Assembly (NCBI GenBank): GCA_009827205.1
Contig: WUAK01000026.1
Location: forward strand, 1-15,686
Length of the DNA stretch: 15,686 nucleotides
Origin: Phycisphaeraceae bacterium
GTDB lineage: Bacteria > Planctomycetota > Phycisphaerae > Phycisphaerales > UBA1924
Direction: 5' to 3'
Numbering within the stretch: the stretch's first letter is position 1; each line of letters opens with the position of its first letter. Position numbers and translations under genes: made by a program. A model generated the notes under the pieces. The model made no database searches. It was given only the letters and a program-made list of their open reading frames with translations, and was not told where the DNA came from. Positions 1 through 6,262 of the stretch are shown here, one piece after another.

Positions 1-1
1 T

Positions 2-582
2 GCAAAGCTCGCAAACGAAGACGGGTTCAAGGTTGTCGCCGTCTGCGACTCACGCACCGGGCTCTACAACCCCGAGGGCCTTGATGTCGCCAGCGTCATG
101 GAGACAAGAACTCGACCGGGAAGGTCGCAGGTCAGGGCAAGGAGATCTCGGGAGCCGACCTGCTCGCGCTCGATGTGGACATCCTCGTCCCCGCTGCGCT
201 CGAGAACACGATCACGACGGACAACCAAAGTGACGTAAAGGCGGGCGTGATACTCGAACTCGCCAACGGGCCGCTGACCAACGAAGCCGACGCGGCGATC
301 CGTGACCGAGGCGTCATCGTCATCCCGGATGTGCTCGCCAACTCGGGCGGCGTGACGGTGAGCTACTTCGAGTGGACCCAGAACAAGGCCGGCTTCGCGT
401 GGACCCTCGATGAAGTCCACGAGCGCCTCCAGAAGAAGATGGCAGAGGAGTTCCGCTCGATCTGGGGCTTTGCAAACGAGAAGTCCATCGACATGCGAAC
501 GGCCGCGTACGCCCTGGCGCTTGACAGGCTGGCAGAGGCCCACGAGGCGACCGGGACTGCCGAATTTTTCACAAACACATAA
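2..582 (+). CDS. gdhA: glutamate dehydrogenase, C-terminal part (5' end outside window; apparent frameshift near 101-105)
   Basis: Glutamate dehydrogenase (Glu/Leu/Phe/Val dehydrogenase family) converts glutamate to 2-oxoglutarate and ammonia with NAD(P), linking carbon and nitrogen metabolism in the cytoplasm. About 193 residues of a roughly 420-residue enzyme are present, covering most of the nucleotide-binding domain. Family hallmarks are LDVDILVPAALENTIT, ELANGPLTNEAD, PDVLANSGGVTVSYFEW and the C-terminal helix with MRTAAYALALDRLAEA. The stop is TAA at 580-582. The protein is not in one frame: bases 2 to about 100 read well in frame 2 (VVAVCDSRTGLYNPEGLDV), while from about 103 the family sequence continues in frame 1 (KNSTGKVAGQGKEISGADL). 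Restoring one G, so that GAGAC becomes GAGGAC (Glu-Asp), joins the halves cleanly. This is either an assembly or sequencing error or a true inactivating deletion. Family assignment is secure; cofactor preference cannot be read from this part. Confidence 0.9.
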
Positions 583-802
583 TCCGCCAGGACGCTTGGA
601 ACGTACAATCTGGCCAATAACGGAGGGTTGTGAGGCCTGGGCGGCTCTCGTTGCCGATTGAGGCCCGAAATTGCTCCCGCAACCGCAGTCAGGCGGTACC
701 GTAGAGTAAAGAGAGTCCGTTTCTGGGCGTATTCGAGTGTCCAGCGGGGAAACAAGTGATTCATCGGCCCGGATCGGGCCGGGTTCCGGAAGGATAGAGA
801 AA

Positions 803-1924
803 ATGCGTGCACGAACCGCCGCTTTCATTGCCTCCATCATCGCTGTCGCTGGTGCCCCCGCGGCTCTCGCGCAGGACACCGTCAACCCGACGCCGCCCGC
901 TGCTGGTGACGCCAGCAAAGTTGGCCCTCAGCTCACACTGAGCAAAGAGATCGTCGAGTTCGGCGATGTCGACGACAGCAAGACGATCAGCAAGATGGTG
1001 ACCATCACCAACACGGGCGATCAGGTCCTTGAGATCGGTAATATCACCGTCACCTGCGGCTGCACCGCCAGCGAGGTCGAGCAATCTCAGCTTCAACCTG
1101 GTGAGTCCACCCAACTCGAAGTGCGCTTCAACCCCAACCGCCGAACAGGCGAACAGCATGGCAAGCGCGTCACGATCGACAGCAATGATCCTCGCGGGGC
1201 TTCGACAGTAACCCTCAAAGCGTTTGTGATCCCGCGTGTGGTAGCCGAACCAGCCGCTGCACTCTTCGGCCAGGTTATCCAGGGCGATTCGGGCACAACC
1301 CAGATCAAGGTCATGGGCATGAACGAGGACTTCAAGGTCACCGGCGCAAGCATCGACCGCGAGGACTCATTCGGCATCCGCATCCTTGAGACCAAGATCG
1401 TTGAACGCGAGCACCCCAAGACTGGCGAGATCATGATGGTCGGCGAGTCCACCATCGAGGTCAGCATGTCAGAGGCCGCGCGCATCGGACGCCTCGACGG
1501 CCAGATCCGCCTCGAGACCACCGAACCCAGCAACCCCGTCCTGACGCTCCGCGCCATGGCGAATGTCGCGGGCGACATCAACTCCATCCCAGGACGCATC
1601 TCGCTCAGCGCACTGACCCCGGGTCAGGAGTTCGAGAAGACCGTCAAGGTCGTCAGCGGCAAGGGCACGCCGTTCAAGATCAACAAGGCACGATTCGTCA
1701 CCACGACCATGAGTGACGAAGATCGCGACACCATCGAGATCACCTACAAGCCACTTCCCGAGGACAGCGAGGAAGTCGGGTACGAATTGACCGTCAAGGG
1801 CAAGGCGACCGACACCATGCGGATCATCCAGGGCAGCGTCGTCATGCTGACCGATGCTCCCGGCCAGCGGATCGTCCGCACACAGGTCTCGGGCGTTGTC
1901 CGCGTCCAGAGCGCTTCGCGGTAA
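803..1924 (+). CDS. secreted DUF1573 domain protein
   Basis: This is a 373-residue exported protein. Residues 1-24 form a signal peptide (basic start, hydrophobic core, ALA before QD). Residues 47-140 are a DUF1573 immunoglobulin-like domain with the typical FGDV, TNTGDQVLEI, TCGCT (Cys85 and Cys87) and RFNPNRRTG blocks. The remaining ~230 residues look beta-rich, probably further Ig-like domains, one with a PGRISLSALTPGQEFEKTV stretch. I chose ATG 803 because GGAAGG lies 9 bases upstream and the signal peptide begins there; an in-frame GTG at 737 would add 22 residues ahead of it. The stop TAA lies 6 bases before the rhodanese gene, implying one transcript. DUF1573 has no agreed biochemical role; it is common in exported proteins of planctomycetes and Bacteroidetes. 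The paired cysteines and the two redox-type neighbours suggest, as inference only, an envelope thiol or sulfur role. Confidence 0.88.
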   Translation: MRARTAAFIASIIAVAGAPAALAQDTVNPTPPAAGDASKVGPQLTLSKEIVEFGDVDDSKTISKMVTITNTGDQVLEIGNITVTCGCTASEVEQSQLQPGESTQLEVRFNPNRRTGEQHGKRVTIDSNDPRGASTVTLKAFVIPRVVAEPAAALFGQVIQGDSGTTQIKVMGMNEDFKVTGASIDREDSFGIRILETKIVEREHPKTGEIMMVGESTIEVSMSEAARIGRLDGQIRLETTEPSNPVLTLRAMANVAGDINSIPGRISLSALTPGQEFEKTVKVVSGKGTPFKINKARFVTTTMSDEDRDTIEITYKPLPEDSEEVGYELTVKGKATDTMRIIQGSVVMLTDAPGQRIVRTQVSGVVRVQSASR

Positions 1925-1930
1925 GGGTCG

Positions 1931-2554
1931 ATGAAGGCGTACCTGCTCAAAACCATCGGCATCATCGTCGTTGCGACACTCGCGGGCGTCGCGCACTTTG
2001 CGCTCGGTGATGACATCCGATTCGCCAAGAACGATCTGGACAACAGTAACCAGATCAACATTGGAGATACATCGAGTAACTCTGATTCAGCTTCTCAGAC
2101 GACTGAGAACTCAGGGGACGAGTCCGCTTCACAAGAAGAAGACTCACCCGAAGAGCCTGTGATGAACGGCGAGATCGACTGCTCAGGCATGATCCTGGAA
2201 ACCGAGATCACAACCGAACAGGCACGCTGTCTCTACGAGAACGATCTTGCGATCTTTATCGATGCCCGCCCATCGAATGACTTCGAGAGAGGGCACATAG
2301 CGGGATCCTTCAGTGTGCCGATGGGTGCATTCGAGAATGGTGTGCCGATCGCGGTTGACATGCTCGACGATCAGCGGTTTATCGTGATTTATTGCTCGGG
2401 CGGCAATTGCGAAGAGTCACACCTGGTCGCCGAGGATCTGGCGTTCGAACGACCCGACCTTGCGAACATGATCCACATCTATGTTGACGGCTACCCGGCG
2501 TGGGAAGACGCGGGGATGCCTGTAGAGGACGGGCCCGACCCGTTCGCGGAGTAA
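1931..2554 (+). CDS. membrane-anchored rhodanese-domain protein
   Basis: This 207-residue protein has one N-terminal hydrophobic segment (about residues 6-25) that would act as a signal anchor, an acidic Ser/Asn/Asp/Glu-rich linker (about 33-78) and a single rhodanese domain (about 92-200). Visible rhodanese features are FIDARPSNDFERGHIAGS (Asp111, His122) and the active-site loop YCSGGNCEES with the expected persulfide-forming Cys155. A second cysteine in that loop (Cys160), plus Cys84 and Cys100, is more than the fold needs. The domain should face the periplasm and carry sulfane sulfur or act in thiol chemistry; the acceptor is unknown. ATG 1931 follows the previous stop by 6 bases, with a TAAGGG Shine-Dalgarno overlapping that stop, so translation is probably coupled. 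The linker DNA is richer in A and T than its surroundings, as expected for its residue composition. Confidence 0.9.
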   Translation: MKAYLLKTIGIIVVATLAGVAHFALGDDIRFAKNDLDNSNQINIGDTSSNSDSASQTTENSGDESASQEEDSPEEPVMNGEIDCSGMILETEITTEQARCLYENDLAIFIDARPSNDFERGHIAGSFSVPMGAFENGVPIAVDMLDDQRFIVIYCSGGNCEESHLVAEDLAFERPDLANMIHIYVDGYPAWEDAGMPVEDGPDPFAE

Positions 2555-2561
2555 TCAGCGG

Positions 2562-3119
2562 ATGGGGCAGGACTCGATAACTCGTGGGGCACAGTCGGCG
2601 GGCTCGTTTGCAAGCTGGCTCTCGCTCATCGGGCGCATCGTCGTCGGTCAGGTGTTCATCTTCGCTGGATTGATGAAAGTTACTGACCCACAGAGCGTGG
2701 CGATGTCAATCATCACGTTCGATGTGATCAGCAAGGACAACGAGACTCTGATCTCGCTCGCGGCGCACATCGTTCCCTGGATGGAGATCGTGGCCGGCCT
2801 GCTCCTCGTGATGGGCCTCTTCACCCGAGCCGCGGCTTCTGTGATCTTGCTGATGCTCGCCGGCTTCGTGGCGCTCGTCCTGCACGCACTCAACCAGGAC
2901 CATCCCGTGATCTGCAGCTGCTTCGGCAAGCTCAAGCTCCTCTGCGAGGCAGAGATCACCGAATGCAACCTCGTCCAGAACGGCATCCTCGCCCTGCTGG
3001 CCCTCTTCCCGCTCGTGATCGGGGGCGGCCGGGCCTCCGCAGACGCCCTCAGTTCACCCAAAGCCGACCAGAGCTATGAGGACTACGGCAAGGAAGAGGA
3101 CGAGGAGATGTTCGACTGA
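2562..3119 (+). CDS. MauE/DoxX-family redox-associated membrane protein
   Basis: This is a 185-residue four-helix inner-membrane protein, with hydrophobic segments at about 19-38, 64-88, 92-110 and 141-156 and a charged acidic tail (YGKEEDEEMFD). The helix 1 signature GRIVVGQVFIFAGLMKVTDP and the CSCFGK motif (Cys118, Cys120) in the loop after helix 3 are typical of the MauE branch of the DoxX superfamily. MauE was first defined as a methylamine dehydrogenase maturation factor, thought to help handle disulfides; no mau genes are present here, so that specific role is not implied. Further cysteines at 128 and 135 lie close to the motif. It starts 7 bases after the rhodanese stop with only a weak Shine-Dalgarno, as expected of the last gene in a coupled operon. 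Its cysteines and a rhodanese partner suggest electron or sulfur relay across the membrane (inference). Confidence 0.85.
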   Translation: MGQDSITRGAQSAGSFASWLSLIGRIVVGQVFIFAGLMKVTDPQSVAMSIITFDVISKDNETLISLAAHIVPWMEIVAGLLLVMGLFTRAAASVILLMLAGFVALVLHALNQDHPVICSCFGKLKLLCEAEITECNLVQNGILALLALFPLVIGGGRASADALSSPKADQSYEDYGKEEDEEMFD

Positions 3120-3146
3120 CCCCTCGCCGAGGGCTCCGCGGACGCC

Positions 3147-3152
3147 TATCCT
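3147..3152 (+). promoter_or_regulatory. candidate -10 element (TATCCT) of rpsR
   Basis: TATCCT preceded by C lies 69 bases before the rpsR start, in the 102-base gap after the MauE-type gene. It matches the TAnnCT pattern seen before other genes here. No convincing -35 box is visible 16-18 bases upstream, so this rests on the shared pattern. Confidence 0.3.
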
Positions 3153-3175
3153 CATCACCCAGAAACCATCCGTCG

Positions 3176-3193
3176 CCTGTCCCGGTGGACAGG
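3176..3193 (+). promoter_or_regulatory. hairpin in the rpsR leader
   Basis: CCTGTCC (3176-3182), loop CGGT and GGACAGG (3187-3193) form a perfect 7-base-pair stem with a four-base loop, ending 28 bases before the rpsR start. Ribosomal protein leaders often carry autoregulatory hairpins, and an S6:S18-binding leader is known in other bacteria, but its bulged CCG architecture is not clearly present here. It may also be a plain leader structure. Confidence 0.4.
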
Positions 3194-3221
3194 CCGACAC
3201 AGCCCACGACGGAGCCCAGAG

Positions 3222-3464
3222 ATGAGCAAATTCAACCGATTCAGCCACGGCCCGAAGCCCAAGGTCACCAAGACCTCCAACAAGGGTGTCGCCTACGTCG
3301 ACTACAAGAGCTTCGAGGACCTGCGCCGCATGATGAGCCCCAACGGCAAGATCTACAGCCGCAAGCGCCTCTCCACGAGCGCACGCGAGCAGGCGATGAT
3401 CTCGCAGGCCATCAAGCGAGCACGCTTCATGGGCCTGTTGCCCTACACCTCGGCGACGCTCTGA
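3222..3464 (+). CDS. rpsR: 30S ribosomal protein bS18
   Basis: This 80-residue basic protein is ribosomal protein bS18, which binds next to bS6 on the platform of the small subunit. The family core is plain: DYKSFEDLRRMMSPNGKI, then RKRLSTSAREQ, then QAIKRARFMGLLPYT at the C-terminus. Length is normal (70-90 residues). ATG 3222 has GGAG 7 bases upstream. In many bacteria rpsR sits between rpsF, ssb and rplI; here none of those is adjacent. It lies after the MauE-type gene, probably with its own promoter in the 102-base gap, and is followed 28 bases later by msrC on the same strand. Confidence 0.97.
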   Translation: MSKFNRFSHGPKPKVTKTSNKGVAYVDYKSFEDLRRMMSPNGKIYSRKRLSTSAREQAMISQAIKRARFMGLLPYTSATL

Positions 3465-3470
3465 ATCAGG

Positions 3471-3485
3471 GCTCCACTTCGGAGC
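3471..3485 (+). promoter_or_regulatory. small hairpin covering the msrC ribosome-binding site
   Basis: GCTCC (3471-3475), ACTTC and GGAGC (3481-3485) can pair as a 5-base-pair stem that includes the GGAG Shine-Dalgarno of msrC. It begins a few bases after the rpsR stop. Such an arrangement could make msrC translation depend on ribosomes finishing rpsR, but the stem is short. Confidence 0.3.
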
Positions 3486-3492
3486 ACCATCC

Positions 3493-3984
3493 ATGACACG
3501 AGACTACGACCAGATCGGGCAGGAACTCGATCGCGCGATCACTCCAGGCATGAGCCGAAGCGATCGGATGCGTGTGTTTGTCGATACGCTCTGGCCCAGG
3601 CTGTCCCCCACCGGCGTCAGCTGGCTCGGTTTCTATTCCAGAGAACCGGGCGCGGATGAGATGATCCTCGAGGCGCGCCGCGACAAGCCCGCATGCTCGC
3701 CGATCGGGCTCCACGGCGCGTGCGGCCAGTCCTGCACAACCAAGACCACACTCGTCGTCACGGACGTCGCAAATTTGGGCGAGGGCTACGTCGCGTGCGA
3801 CCCACGCGATTTGAGTGAGCTGGTCATCCCGCTCATCGATGACTCGGGCGAGTGCTGGGGTGTCTACGACGCAGACAGCTTCGACAAGAACTCATTCGAT
3901 GAGCGTGATGCACGCGAGACGCTCGCGATGCTCGTCCGTGCGGGGCTCACGACAGCGAACGACGCCCCCTCGAAGGTCATCTGA
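3493..3984 (+). CDS. msrC: free methionine-(R)-sulfoxide reductase (GAF domain)
   Basis: This 163-residue single GAF-domain protein matches the fRMsr family, cytoplasmic enzymes that reduce free methionine-R-sulfoxide with thioredoxin and so repair oxidised methionine. The three family cysteines are all present in their usual motifs: KPAC (Cys68), HGACG (Cys77) and VACD (Cys102), followed by SELVIPL and WGVYDADS. The first two are 9 residues apart, one fewer than I recall for the E. coli protein, and there are extra cysteines at 81 and 121. A GAF sensor without enzyme activity is the alternative, but the conserved cysteines argue against it. GGAG 8 bases before ATG 3493 is the ribosome site; it also forms the 3' arm of a small hairpin with the sequence just after rpsR. 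The TGA stop touches the stop of the convergent rluA gene with no base between. Confidence 0.87.
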   Translation: MTRDYDQIGQELDRAITPGMSRSDRMRVFVDTLWPRLSPTGVSWLGFYSREPGADEMILEARRDKPACSPIGLHGACGQSCTTKTTLVVTDVANLGEGYVACDPRDLSELVIPLIDDSGECWGVYDADSFDKNSFDERDARETLAMLVRAGLTTANDAPSKVI

Positions 3985-4641
3985 CTAGAACGGGGCCGGC
4001 GACTCGAAATCCATCACGCGCTTGGCGCCCGGCGGGCGGATACTGAGCTTCGCGGCGTGGAGCATGAGCCTTGGGTGATCGTCACGGACCGGCCCCCTCG
4101 CATAAAGCGGATCACCGAGGATCGCCCTGCCGAGCCCACGCTCGTCGGCGCAGTGCACGCGGAGCTGATGCGTGCGCCCGGTGATGGGCGTCAGTTCGAG
4201 CCTTGTCCTGTCGGTCTCGCGGAGCATGACCCTGTACTCGGTCTGCGCGGGCTTGCCCTCGTCGAGGCAGACGATCTGCATGGGCCTGTTCGGCCAATCC
4301 ACGCGCAGCGGCAGGTCGATGAGGCCCGTTTCTTCCTCGACGATGCCGTCCACGAGCGCGATGTAGGTCTTCTCAACCTTGCGATCCTGGAACTGGACGG
4401 AGAGGTGCCTTTGCGCTCCGCGGTCGAGCGCGACCACGAGCAGACCCGAGGTGTCCATGTCGAGCCTGTGCACGACCATCGGGCCTGTCGCCTCTGGAAA
4501 CAGGTCCAGGACCCGAGCAACAACACAGTCGGCCTTGTCCTCGCCGCGCCCGGGCACGCTGAGGAGCCCGGCGGGCTTATCAACAACAACGAACCGCTCG
4601 CCGATGTGGACCAATTTCAGTTCGAGAGCCCCGTCTGCCAT
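3985..4641 (-). CDS. rluA: RluA-type RNA pseudouridine synthase
   Basis: This 218-residue enzyme isomerises uridine to pseudouridine in RNA. It resembles E. coli RluA (219 residues; 23S rRNA U746 and tRNA U32) along its whole length and, like it, has no N-terminal S4 domain. Recognisable blocks are VDKPAGLLSVPGR, the catalytic motif HRLDMDTSGL (Asp61), RVDWPNRPMQ, GKPAQTEYRV, PITGRTHQLRVH and LGDPLYA. ATG 4641 has no clear Shine-Dalgarno; a TAGAGT hexamer ends 6 bases upstream, so a leaderless transcript is possible. The gene is divergent from the esterase gene at 4685 (43 bases between) and convergent with msrC, with the two stop codons directly adjacent. The RluA subtype is favoured over RluC/RluD because of length, the missing S4 domain and the WPNRP segment. 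Confidence 0.92.
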   Translation of the reverse strand: MADGALELKLVHIGERFVVVDKPAGLLSVPGRGEDKADCVVARVLDLFPEATGPMVVHRLDMDTSGLLVVALDRGAQRHLSVQFQDRKVEKTYIALVDGIVEEETGLIDLPLRVDWPNRPMQIVCLDEGKPAQTEYRVMLRETDRTRLELTPITGRTHQLRVHCADERGLGRAILGDPLYARGPVRDDHPRLMLHAAKLSIRPPGAKRVMDFESPAPF

Positions 4642-4647
4642 GAGCGG

Positions 4648-4653
4648 ACTCTA
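4648..4653 (-). promoter_or_regulatory. candidate -10 element (TAGAGT) of rluA
   Basis: On the minus strand TAGAGT is followed by 6 bases and then the rluA ATG, which would put transcription start at or next to the start codon. No ribosome site is visible, consistent with a leaderless mRNA. There is no clear -35 box. Confidence 0.3.
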
Positions 4654-4670
4654 CGTCCGGTCCGGGCTGG

Positions 4671-4676
4671 TAAGCT
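4671..4676 (+). promoter_or_regulatory. candidate -10 element (TAAGCT) of the esterase gene
   Basis: TAAGCT is followed by 8 bases and then ATG 4685, again predicting transcription start very close to the start codon. If so, either the mRNA is leaderless or the true start is the in-frame ATG at 4709. No -35 box is evident. Confidence 0.3.
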
Positions 4677-4684
4677 CTGGCAGG

Positions 4685-5788
4685 ATGATCGAGCCCGATG
4701 ACTTTGGAATGAACTGGGAAGAGACGCTCGCGAGCGTCTCCCACGCGAGCAGGAGCAGGCTGCACGGCGCGTTCTGGCAGCAGTGGCACCGGGCACTCGA
4801 CGACCGCGATCCCGAATTCCGGTCGATCGGCACCGACGATGATCCTTCGGACACGACCGCGACACGCGTCTTCGATGGGGATGGCTCCGTTCCGATCGGG
4901 TGCCGAATCCAATACCCGGACGAGCCGCCTCGCGCGATCGTGATCCTCCTGCATGGCTACGAGGAACCCCCGCTGCTCGCCGAGTCGATCGACCGTGCAC
5001 ACGTCGCGCCGGGCGTCGCGGTCGTTGCGATGCGCGTGCGTGGGTACGCTGGATCGCGTGCGAGAGTCGGCAACCTCAAGGCGGGCGAACTCGGTTGGAT
5101 AACTTCGGGGCTAGCCGAGCCTGTTGAACACGGCGCGTCTCTGACAGAGTGGGTGCTCTCGCACGCGGTGGCGGATCTTCTGCTCTGCGTTCGTGCAGCG
5201 CGTGCGCTACTCGGGCGAGAGCTGCCCGTGTACATCCGGGGCGAGAGCTTCGGGGGCGGGCTCGCCACCATCGCCGCGGCGCGGTCCTGCGCGATGGCGT
5301 GCAAACACCCGGAACAACTGATCGATCGCGTGGTGATCGGGCTCCCAACATTCGGCGACTGGCGGTGGAGGCTTGAACGCGTGCATCCGAACAGCCTCGG
5401 CGCAGGGGGTGAAGTCAAGCGGTTCCTGCTCGCCTCGGGCGAAGCGGCCGAGGGCATCAGGAATCTGCTCGATCTGTTCGATGCAGCGCTGCACGCCGAG
5501 CACGTGAGCTGTCCGGCGCTTTTCAAGGTCGCCATCAAGGACGAGATTGTCCCGGCGCCGACACAGTCGGCAATCTACAACGGTGTTGGCACACCACCCG
5601 GACTCAAGGGTCGGTTCGTCACCCAGTACGGACACTTTGACGGCGGACTCACGGACCTGCGCAGGCACGCGATGTTCGAGCGCATCTCACGGGACTTTCT
5701 TGACCCGGAGAAGCAGCCGATGGATGTGCTTGCCGAATGGGAGGATGTCATGACCACCGGTGTGCGCAGACCCGAGGAGATCTCGTGA
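4685..5788 (+). CDS. alpha/beta hydrolase, AXE1 (acetyl xylan esterase / cephalosporin-C deacetylase) type
   Basis: This 367-residue protein has the alpha/beta hydrolase layout: LLHGYEEPP (oxyanion region, about 89-96), RVRGYAGSR, GWITSGL, the nucleophile elbow RGESFGGGLA with Ser188, then KDEIVP (Asp286) and QYGHFDGG (His317) completing the triad. The RGxxGS and GxITxGL blocks and the spacing resemble the AXE1 family (carbohydrate esterase family 7), which removes acetyl groups from xylo-oligosaccharides and related small esters. It has a ~65-residue N-terminal region before the core and no signal peptide, so it is probably cytoplasmic. The substrate is unproven. ATG 4685 has only a weak ribosome site; ATG 4709 would remove 8 residues. 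The frame stays open upstream to 4379, but that part overlaps rluA and has no protein-like character. The TGA stop overlaps the GTG start of the next gene. Confidence 0.8.
   Translation: MIEPDDFGMNWEETLASVSHASRSRLHGAFWQQWHRALDDRDPEFRSIGTDDDPSDTTATRVFDGDGSVPIGCRIQYPDEPPRAIVILLHGYEEPPLLAESIDRAHVAPGVAVVAMRVRGYAGSRARVGNLKAGELGWITSGLAEPVEHGASLTEWVLSHAVADLLLCVRAARALLGRELPVYIRGESFGGGLATIAAARSCAMACKHPEQLIDRVVIGLPTFGDWRWRLERVHPNSLGAGGEVKRFLLASGEAAEGIRNLLDLFDAALHAEHVSCPALFKVAIKDEIVPAPTQSAIYNGVGTPPGLKGRFVTQYGHFDGGLTDLRRHAMFERISRDFLDPEKQPMDVLAEWEDVMTTGVRRPEEIS
4721..4740. repeat. perfect 20-base palindrome inside the esterase gene
   Basis: GAGACGCTCG is followed at once by its exact reverse complement CGAGCGTCTC. 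It lies 36 bases after ATG 4685 and encodes residues 13-19 (ETLASVS), ahead of the conserved hydrolase core. It could be a protein-binding site just downstream of the promoter or an mRNA hairpin near the start codon; the codons read normally across it. Confidence 0.6.
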
Positions 5789-6219
5789 CCGACTCGCTCT
5801 TTGGCAACGATATCGACCGAGCCGCACGCGACGAAGCAGTCGTGAGCGCGTACGAGCACGCCGGTCGAACGCTCGACGATCTGCCCTACACGGACGAATT
5901 CGAAACGCTTATCGCAACGGTCCGCGTGACCGACGAAAACGCGCAGCACCGAGAGGTGTTCCACAGGCTTCACAACCTGCGCAAGGCAGGCAAACTGCCG
6001 CGACTCGGGCGAGCACCCTCGACACCATTCAAGCGCTCGTACGAAGACGAGCAGCTCCTGATCGGATTGGTAACAGACGCTGCCGGGTCGCTCGGGCAGC
6101 GCGACCAGCTTCCCTACACGACAGACTTTGACGAACTTGCGGGTAAGTTCATGAGGGAAACCGGGCTCAATCTCGATCGCCACGCACTCTGGCGCTTGAT
6201 CGCCAAACTAGCCAAGTGA
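5785..6219 (+). CDS. uncharacterised small protein with internal duplication
   Basis: I do not recognise this 144-residue, probably soluble and mostly helical protein. It consists of two related units. Unit 1 (about 16-75) runs DEAVVSAYEHAG then LDDLPYTDEFETL then HRLHNLRKAGKLPRLG; unit 2 (about 88-144) runs DEQLLIGLVTDAAG then RDQLPYTTDFDELAGKF then HALWRLIAKLAK. The shared signature is DE, LPYT(D/T)xF(D/E)xL, and a closing basic helix (RLxxLxK or RLIAKLAK) that could suit nucleic-acid or protein binding. GTG 5785 is the start: GAGGAGA lies just upstream, and the GTGA overlap with the esterase stop (TGA 5786-5788) implies translational coupling. Frame openness upstream to 5737 is within the esterase and is not needed. 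Linked expression suggests a role with the esterase, but nothing in the sequence says what. Confidence 0.72.
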   Translation: MTDSLFGNDIDRAARDEAVVSAYEHAGRTLDDLPYTDEFETLIATVRVTDENAQHREVFHRLHNLRKAGKLPRLGRAPSTPFKRSYEDEQLLIGLVTDAAGSLGQRDQLPYTTDFDELAGKFMRETGLNLDRHALWRLIAKLAK

Positions 6220-6233
6220 GTTTGCCAAGTGAG
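6211..6233 (+). repeat. short direct repeat across the stop codon of the duplicated-unit protein
   Basis: GCCAAGTGAG occurs at 6211-6220 and again at 6224-6233. The first copy contains the stop codon TGA (6217-6219). It looks like a 13-base local duplication and has no evident function. Confidence 0.5.
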
Positions 6234-6262
6234 CCCGCCGAGTAAGCCGGTCCCACAAGCGC

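Noticed and set aside
766..780. GGCCCG-GAT-CGGGCC hairpin before the DUF1573 gene
   Set aside because: A six-base stem of only G and C is common by chance in this DNA; there is no T run and it does not cover the ribosome site.
64..918. Long open frame of 284 codons on the minus strand
   Set aside because: It runs antisense to glutamate dehydrogenase and the start of the DUF1573 gene, shows no family motifs, and is typical of mirror frames in GC-rich DNA.
2562..3119. Methylamine-utilisation gene mauE in the strict sense
   Set aside because: The family resemblance is real, but no methylamine dehydrogenase or other mau gene is present.
4379..4684. Upstream extension of the esterase frame
   Set aside because: It overlaps rluA in antisense and has Ser/Arg/Thr-rich shadow composition; the conserved protein begins after ATG 4685.
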